Of a DNA stretch of 64,000 nucleotides, positions 60,201 through 64,000 are shown piece by piece. Source of the DNA: Lonicera japonica. Lineage: Eukaryota; Streptophyta; Magnoliopsida; Dipsacales; Caprifoliaceae. The notes below the pieces were generated by a model that searched no databases, had not been told where the DNA came from, and worked only from the letters and a program-made list of their open reading frames with translations. Numbering within the stretch: position 1 is the stretch's first letter; every line of letters starts with the position of its first letter. The translations under genes were made by a program, and so were the position numbers. The stretch spans positions 26,901,736-26,965,735 of the forward strand of contig CM038469.1 of NCBI GenBank assembly GCA_021464415.1, written 5' to 3'.

Positions 60201-63009
60201 AGGAAGCTTAAAATAGATGATTCTAAAACAACTTTATGGTTTGTACTTCGCGATTGCACAGAGTATGTATGTTTGTTTCTTTATCTTCTTCACTTATTTA
60301 GCAACTTGTGATGCCTTGGAATGACATTTTGATCTAGTAAACTGAATCTTTAGTGTGTTTTAACACTTTATTGTTGTGTAGCCATCAATTGACATAATCA
60401 AAAATAGTCTGCAGAAAGATATTTCGCAGGTAAAGTATCTATTTTTTTATTGGGCTTTTTTTTACTTAGCAATTCAAGTTCTTAATGTGAAATTAGACTT
60501 ACCCGTTTGCATATTCGTTGAACTTTGCCCCTTCATGCGAGGGGAATCTTAATGAATCACATAGAACCGAAGGGTTAAGTCGAAGGATTATACTAAAAAA
60601 ATTAGGCATTGCTCCCCCATATTCATGTAATTCAATTCTTTGGGATTATCCTGCATGTAAGGAACAAAGTCAACAATCATGAAAGTAGGAGAGCTAAACC
60701 TAATTCCGCGTTAAGAACAGGGAGCAATGTCGAAAAAGAAGTTGTTTCTTTCTCATTTTCAATATCCATGTTGCCAATCGTTTGACCATTTTTGCTATAG
60801 GCATGGGACTCACGTTGCTAAGGGAACTCCACTAAGTAACAGTTTTGATGTAAGATGTTCTGGTCTTACTTGAGATAAGTTTGGACATGTCCTTATATAT
60901 TTATTGTTGAGGAATGATTAATGTCGCATCCTAAACATGTTTTTTCTGGATCGATTTACCAGGTTAAGATTACGGTTCTTTCTCATTATGTATTGCAAAG
61001 GCAACAGTTTGACAGGGAGGTACGCCACATATACCCCTCCAAGTGAAATCATACCACTTTGGTCTCCATGGCATAGAAAAATAGCTCGTTTGGCTACGTA
61101 TTGACCTTGAATTTATGCCAAAATAATTTGTTAATGATTCATAGCATTTCCTTACGGTTGAACCATGGACACACAATGTGTGTGCATGTGACAAAAATGT
61201 AAGTAATTTAATAAGAAAAAAACAATACTATAATAAGTAGCTTAGCAGCTTATAGGGTAAGCATCAGGATCCAAGCCCTCGCCATTTGCAAAGATATGGC
61301 AGGGCTTCAAGTACCACCAAAATGGGTTCCAGCTTTGGATAATAGTCTTGGAGCACACTCTACGCGTGTGCAATATTATACATGGCAGTTTTTTATGATA
61401 AGCAAATTATAAATGCTTTTAAAGCAACGTACGTGGTGAAGTTTGCTTGAGTGGCTAAAACACTTATTTGAACATTAAATGGCGTGGGTTCGAAACACTC
61501 ATTTCAATTTAGTCAATGGTCAAGGATACAACTTATTTCCAATTGTGAGATTTGGTAAGTTGATTATGTCTTGAAAAGGGAATGAGACTATCAACATAAC
61601 ATAAGACATCTTGAAAAATAAAGTGGGACTGCCAATTTGAGATGGGGAGTATATATAGCTTTCATAGAGTGCTTAAGGTGTTCTCCATGGAAATTCAAAT
61701 TAAATTTAAACCCATGCAATTTCCAAACTCCATTACTAACACTGCTTGCTATCAAATGATTATTTTCGTCTTGTGGGATACCTCTTCAGTAAATTATTTT
61801 TGAGGTTTCATTCTTTAGGGTTGTCGTACTTATAATTTTCTTTTCTTTTTTTCTTTTTTTCGGGGTTGGTGGTATCATGAAGGTGTCTATTCTTGGGCAA
61901 GAATTGCAGGCGGAGCTTAAAAACGGGAGGAAGATGCGTCCTTCTTCGGGGTTTTCTTTAAGCATTCAAAAACTTTGGCCAGAGATAAAGGAGGACAAGG
62001 ACCTTAACCTTCCTTCCATCAGGGTACTAAAGATTTAAAATCCTCTGAAGGAACTTCTTCGATAAAACCTTATAGTTGGATTTGTAGATTTTCAATCTTT
62101 TAAAAAAAATCCATTTGTTGGTACAACTGAAGGTCATGGTGGCTAAGGTACGATGTGAAGAAATTGCTGACAAAATCTTGTCCTCCTTTGAAAACAAGGT
62201 TTGCGCTTTGACTTACTTAAACTTCATGTATGTATGTATGTATGTATGATTCTTATTTACGTTATTCCTTAACTTTATTCGAAATGGAACTGAAAGTAGT
62301 CACTGTGATTTTTTAATTTTTGTAGGACTGCCCTGACTTACTGAATGACGTAAAGTCTGGTCAGGTTAAGCACTTTGGGGAGAGCCTTGATTTAATTCTT
62401 AACGACCGATTGTATGAGTAAGTATATGTCCTCTGATGCAAGCAGCTAGTTATGATTGGAACTTGTCATTCTTATATATATATCAATCATCATCTCGTTA
62501 GTATGGTATATAGAAGCATCTAGAAGATTAGAAAAGTTCCCTTTAGAGGAAGAACGGAAGGAAAGAATACCGACTTTCACGAACATGACAGGTCCAAACA
62601 CGAATATGTGAATATATATGTTATGTCGGAGTTCTAATAGTCATACCCTTATAATAAACCTTAGATTTTTAATTACTTTACACGTTGCTCCTATATATAT
62701 ATATATATTAATATTAAATATTAAAAAAAATTAAAAAATTGAGTGGGGACCTGCTTAATCTCAAATGTCTGGAGATGAGCTCGTGGAATCTAAAATACAA
62801 ATCTCTTTCCTAAAACTAGAAGTAAACGAGTCATTAATGCAATTTAATTGTGTTTACAAATATGTTATCTCAAAGAAAGTGTAATTGTATGATGCCTGAG
62901 TACGTTATTTTGGTTTTTCTCGTCTTTAAGTTATGACAAGGAGACTGAGTACTATGATGAAGGTGTTAAAACTAAAAAGAGAAGCGAATTGCATGATAAA
63001 ATGATGAAG
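42289..63009 (+). CDS. RHD3-like: RHD3/SEY1-like dynamin-type GTPase gene, partial, thirteen exons seen
   Basis: Exons with GT-AG borders and matching phases: 42289-42432, 42848-42914, 49324-49426, 59837-59907, 60044-60107, 60195-60266, 60382-60429, 60801-60849, 60963-61019, 61883-62023, 62133-62198, 62326-62417 and 62931-63009. The family fuses ER tubules. The GTPase motifs are present: P-loop GPQSSGKST split by intron 1, DLEGSDG, and an Arg-Asp motif in FVLRDCTE. The later exons match the start of the helical domain ([32 protein letters not shown]). The start exon and the C-terminal part with the membrane segments are not in the window. Oddities are a strongly diverged segment after DIVLINM and an eighth exon of 49 bp that breaks the frame unless a weak acceptor at 60821-60822 is used. 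It could be a fast-evolving paralogue or an early pseudogene. Confidence 0.8.
42433..42847 (+). other. Intron 1 (of the visible part) of the RHD3-like gene
   Basis: It starts GTATGA and ends with ACAG. It contains a GGCCGGCCCTGAGGGC stretch near 42506, which resembles the end of an unclassified dispersed plant repeat. No gene is present. Confidence 0.5.
43427..48709 (-). mobile_element. Complete 5.3-kb chromovirus-type Ty3/gypsy element (Reina-like) in intron 2
   Basis: LTRs at 43427-43793 and 48364-48709 (367 and 346 bp) begin TGTAGTATA and end CACTACA, with the target duplication CAAAG at 43422-43426 and 48710-48714. On the minus strand the 5' LTR is followed by TGGTATCAGAG, the initiator tRNA-Met primer site. 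Small size, short LTRs, tRNA-Met priming and a chromodomain-like C-terminus fit the Reina clade. It lies antisense to the host gene. Confidence 0.93.
43824..48196 (-). pseudogene. Broken gag-pol of the Reina-like element
   Basis: Pieces in order on the minus strand: gag at 47867-48196 and 47223-47600; a zinc knuckle [14 protein letters not shown] lacking the last Cys, then protease [15 protein letters not shown], at 46854-47216; RT remnants over 45750-46850; late RT and RNase H at 45102-45749 ([24 protein letters not shown]); integrase at 44571-44816 ([15 protein letters not shown]); and integrase tail plus chromodomain-like end at 43824-44330 ([14 protein letters not shown]). Stops and frame changes separate nearly every piece, so this copy is non-autonomous. 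Confidence 0.88.
48715..49323 (+). other. Remaining part of intron 2 of the RHD3-like gene
   Basis: AT-rich, no gene, ending in the CAG acceptor at 49321-49323. Confidence 0.6.
49819..51858 (-). CDS. Copia reverse transcriptase and RNase H
   Basis: The frame is open from just after the TGA at 51859-51861. The ATG-initiated part spans 650 codons (51771-49819). The RT block starts with [18 protein letters not shown], then [20 protein letters not shown] and the catalytic [11 protein letters not shown]. RNase H follows with [30 protein letters not shown] and [15 protein letters not shown]. All are typical of plant copia pol. The only upstream break in this half is the TGA, which a C-to-T change in an arginine codon would explain. 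Confidence 0.9.
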   Translation of the reverse strand, partial: AIKCVFVGYGGSQKGYKCYHPPTRKYYVTMDVTFFEDMSYFSSPSSTLQGEHLYFEESSRSEDDDNPHEDDTKTVSQEVRIISVPSTIDHTPDPQLPGTEDHSFEVCYPNSNEPNVLPHRSTRGQPPKRYEPTLHAKSKYPVANYISTDRLSKSYESFVNQISTVSVPNKVQDALRDPKWKKAMDEEMEALQKNNTWQLVSPPQGKKAVGCRWVFAVKHNADGSVNRYKARLVAQGFTQTYGIDYDETFAPVAKMNTIRVLLSLAASLNWPLQQFDVKNAFLHGELAEEVYMALPPGYVAASPGNFICKLEKSLYRLKQSPRAWFGRFSQFMKKVGYRQSNSDHTLFLKHQQGKVTALIIYVDDMVIIGDDTVEIHKLKRGLALEFEMKDLGELKYFLGIEVARGSEGIYLCQRKYILDLLAETGMLDSKPVDTPIEQNHCLAEYPDQIPTDRARYQRLVRRLIYFAHTRPDVAYAVSVVSQFMHNPSESHMDAVNRILRYLKSSPGRGVLFSKHNDCLEVCGFTDADWAGSVTDRRSTSGYFTFVGGNLVTWKSKKQKVVARSSAEAEYRGMVHGVCELLWLRTLLCDLGFEPKNTMQLYCDNRAAIDISQNPIQHDRTKHVEVDRHFIKEKLDANLISFPFVSTEEQLANILTKGVSRKAFYDSLGKLGMVDVYAPT
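51859..52704 (-). pseudogene. Copia integrase
   Basis: 281 codons with the GAG-pre-integrase zinc finger ([11 protein letters not shown], then [11 protein letters not shown]). The core has Asp in [10 protein letters not shown], Asp in LRSDNGGEY and Glu in [13 protein letters not shown]. It is joined upstream to the protease region only across a frameshift near 52705 at a G run, and it is ended by TGA at 51859-51861. Confidence 0.88.
52706..54058 (-). pseudogene. Copia gag and protease
   Basis: The gag frame (387 codons, 52895-54058) begins with a UBN2-type gag domain ([17 protein letters not shown]). It has a zinc knuckle [15 protein letters not shown] near residue 270 and the protease active site [12 protein letters not shown] near residue 350. 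It is cut by a TGA at about 52895, after which the frame continues to about 52706. Two breaks separate it from integrase. Confidence 0.85.
54090..54490. repeat. Degenerate repeats in the copia leader
   Basis: Between the primer site and gag there are about ten imperfect units around the motifs GGACCAAATTG, AACAGAAACTT and AGGGGGTCAAAA. Two adjacent units (near 54240-54300) are almost identical. Non-coding. Confidence 0.85.
54975..55911. other. Intron 3, AT-rich, nothing recognised
   Basis: Contains AACCGAAC-rich stretches (55440-55600, 55855-55870) like the sub-termini of hAT-type MITEs, but I could not match two ends with a target duplication. Confidence 0.45.
55912..56313. mobile_element. 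Foldback element: 190-bp inverted arms around a 22-bp spacer
   Basis: Left arm 55912-56101 and right arm 56124-56313 are near-perfect reverse complements (only a few mismatches) and begin GGTCCGGATCTCATACGGAC. Each arm is itself a hairpin: the GAATTTTTTGATGAAATTT block is answered by AAATTTCATCAAAAAATTC within the same arm. It sits inside a (TA)n run, so the target duplication is ambiguous. No coding capacity. Confidence 0.93.
56359..56489. mobile_element. 131-bp MITE-like element with perfect 19-bp inverted ends
   Basis: ATTTCACTGGCGCATACTA at 56359-56377 and its exact reverse complement at 56471-56489. A TAT may be the target duplication, but the AT-rich flank makes this uncertain. Confidence 0.7.
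56577..58805 (-). mobile_element. Internally deleted Ty1/copia element
   Basis: LTR-like direct repeats of about 228 bp lie at 56577-56805 and 58579-58805. Between them the minus strand keeps only RT and RNase H pieces. RT lies at about 57568-57774 ([11 protein letters not shown], then [13 protein letters not shown]) and near 58165-58560. RNase H lies at 56933-57268 ([13 protein letters not shown]). Gag, protease and integrase are gone, and no primer site is next to the right LTR. A SINE-like insertion splits the RT. Confidence 0.8.
57950..58165 (+). mobile_element. tRNA-derived SINE-like insertion
   Basis: It interrupts the copia RT. The plus strand shows pol III-like boxes: an A-box-like TGGTATTAGAGG near 57979 and a B box GGTTCAAGCC near 58012. 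A body containing GTGGGGTCGCACGTGAGG follows. The ends and target duplication are not resolved. Confidence 0.5.
58870..59170 (+). pseudogene. Copia RNase H fragment
   Basis: The plus strand shows broken pieces of the copia RNase H region: a [12 protein letters not shown] helix near 58940, an Asp-Ala-Asp-Trp-Ala-Gly motif near 59000 and [13 protein letters not shown] near 59090. Frames change between the pieces. It is unrelated in orientation to the minus-strand copia next to it. Confidence 0.6.
59171..59836 (+). other. End of intron 3 of the RHD3-like gene
   Basis: A 64-codon frame at 59442-59636 matches nothing I recognise. The stretch ends in a pyrimidine-rich tract and CAG at 59834-59836. 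Confidence 0.5.
61020..61882 (+). other. Intron of the RHD3-like gene with a SINE-like head
   Basis: 863 bp, from GTACGC to AAG. At about 61437-61640 it contains a tRNA-like head with an A box TTGCTTGAGTGG and a B box GGTTCGAAAC, consistent with a SINE on the plus strand. No coding content otherwise. Confidence 0.5.
62418..62930 (+). other. Intron of the RHD3-like gene
   Basis: AT-rich, with a (TA)n run at about 62693-62709. No gene. Confidence 0.6.
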
Positions 63010-64000
63010 GTAATGACTCTCCACGTACCCTGTTCAATATTAGGATTTTTCATTTTGCCTTTTCAAATTTACAAGCAACATTTAGCTTGAATACGTACCA
63101 AAATTAAAAGTTCAATTTTTTTTTTGTTGCGCTTTTTTTTTTTTTAAACTTACTCCCATTTTATACCTAAATTTAGACTTATCATCTATTTTCATAATCA
63201 AGGGGTGGTGAAGTCAAAGATTACTTTACAAAAATTAATTAGACATTGCCCTCCATTTTTACGTAATACCTTGAGGGAAAACCTTGCATGCGGGGCAAAG
63301 TAATCATTATAAAAGTAGTGAGTAAGTCAATTTTTTTACATAAAAAATATGGAGCAAAGTTAAAATAGCCCTATTTTCTTTTGTGCATACTTAAGTAAAT
63401 TATAATATATTTAAAAAAATAGAAAATAACAATAAAGGACATTACATAAATGGTAATTATAATAAATGACATTTGTTTAAAATCATTAGTTTAAATGATA
63501 ACTTTTTAATCTAGGACAAAATATTTATTATTTTATTATTTTAATTAATTAAGTTGAATTTCAATACTACCCTTCCTAATTATAAATATAAGAAAATAAA
63601 TATACATTTAAATTCACAATTAAATTAATGAAATTAAATTTAAACCAATCCAAACACATATTACAAAAAAGTCAATCAAAAATATAAAGTTATGAATTAT
63701 TCAAAAAACCAAAAAATATGTTTTTGCCCCTCTCAGATGACGTTGGCTACTCTGCTATTCTTCTCCCGTACCTTTATGAGTTTTTGCTTCAACAAAGCAA
63801 ACTCTCTGTTTTCACCTCTCTATCTCTCTCTCTATATATATACACAATATTCTACATCACCTCCCTCTTCAATCTACAATAGTACGGCAACCCATTTTTT
63901 ATACCACTCTATCTATATCCAAACTTTATCCATCTACACCCATTTTGACTCTCTTCCCTACCCCACATACATCACCACTCCTGGATATTCAACTCTTTCA
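63010..64000 (+). other. Intron or downstream sequence, no further exon found
   Basis: After the exon ending at 63009 the next expected family segment is not visible. The sequence is AT-rich with T-rich and CT-rich runs and a TATATATATACAC block near 63832. The gene probably continues beyond the window, or this intron is long. Confidence 0.45.

Overview
The window is nuclear DNA of a flowering plant, most likely a eudicot. It is AT-rich and intron-rich, crowded with LTR retrotransposons and MITEs, and carries a spliced gene of the RHD3/SEY1 (atlastin-like GTPase) family. I cannot name the species from the sequence.

Layout. 1-8.5 kb is AT-rich intergenic DNA with two Tourist-like MITEs (411-1117 and 2176-2517, both with TAA target duplications), a complete hAT-type non-autonomous element (3218-4560, 8-bp duplication) and a 2.8-kb solo-LTR-like element (5039-7842, 5-bp duplication). 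8538-26938 is one complete, 18.4-kb, minus-strand Ty3/gypsy retrotransposon of the Tat type, with 1.55-kb LTRs, the target duplication ATAGA and gag, protease, RT, two RNase H domains and integrase. 27-32 kb holds a CACTA-like end and a heavily decayed second gypsy element. 32.1-33.8 kb and 39.4-41.6 kb are two copies of one segment. The second copy lies between two nearly identical 248-bp direct repeats and contains its own MITE. A Stowaway MITE lies at 34.9 kb and a minus-strand relative of the 5-8 kb element at 37.2-39.2 kb. From 42.3 kb to the right edge runs the plus-strand RHD3-like gene. Its second intron contains a complete 5.3-kb chromovirus-type gypsy element. Its third intron contains a complete, young 5.4-kb copia element, a long foldback hairpin, an internally deleted copia element, a SINE-like insertion and another copia remnant.

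The most interesting system is inside the 18.4-kb element. Downstream of pol and antisense to it are two genes. One is a five-exon plant-mobile-domain (PMD) type gene (12077-15815, two frameshifts). The other is an intact 418-codon single-exon PMD/DUF7745-like gene (16264-17520). Each has its own TATA box. A 12-bp CpG-rich palindrome, TGTCGCGCGACA or a close variant, is clustered just upstream of the TATA box of the LTR promoter (8 copies), of PMD gene 1 (3 copies) and of PMD gene 2 (2 copies), with spacings near two or three helical turns. This suggests one DNA-binding factor, perhaps encoded by the element, acting on all three promoters. That last step is inference.

Decay. The gag-pol frame is broken by three stop codons, each explainable by one C-to-T change, and by one frameshift in a C run. 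The two PMD gene 1 frameshifts also behave as one-base losses, one clearly in a G run, so some breaks may be sequence errors.
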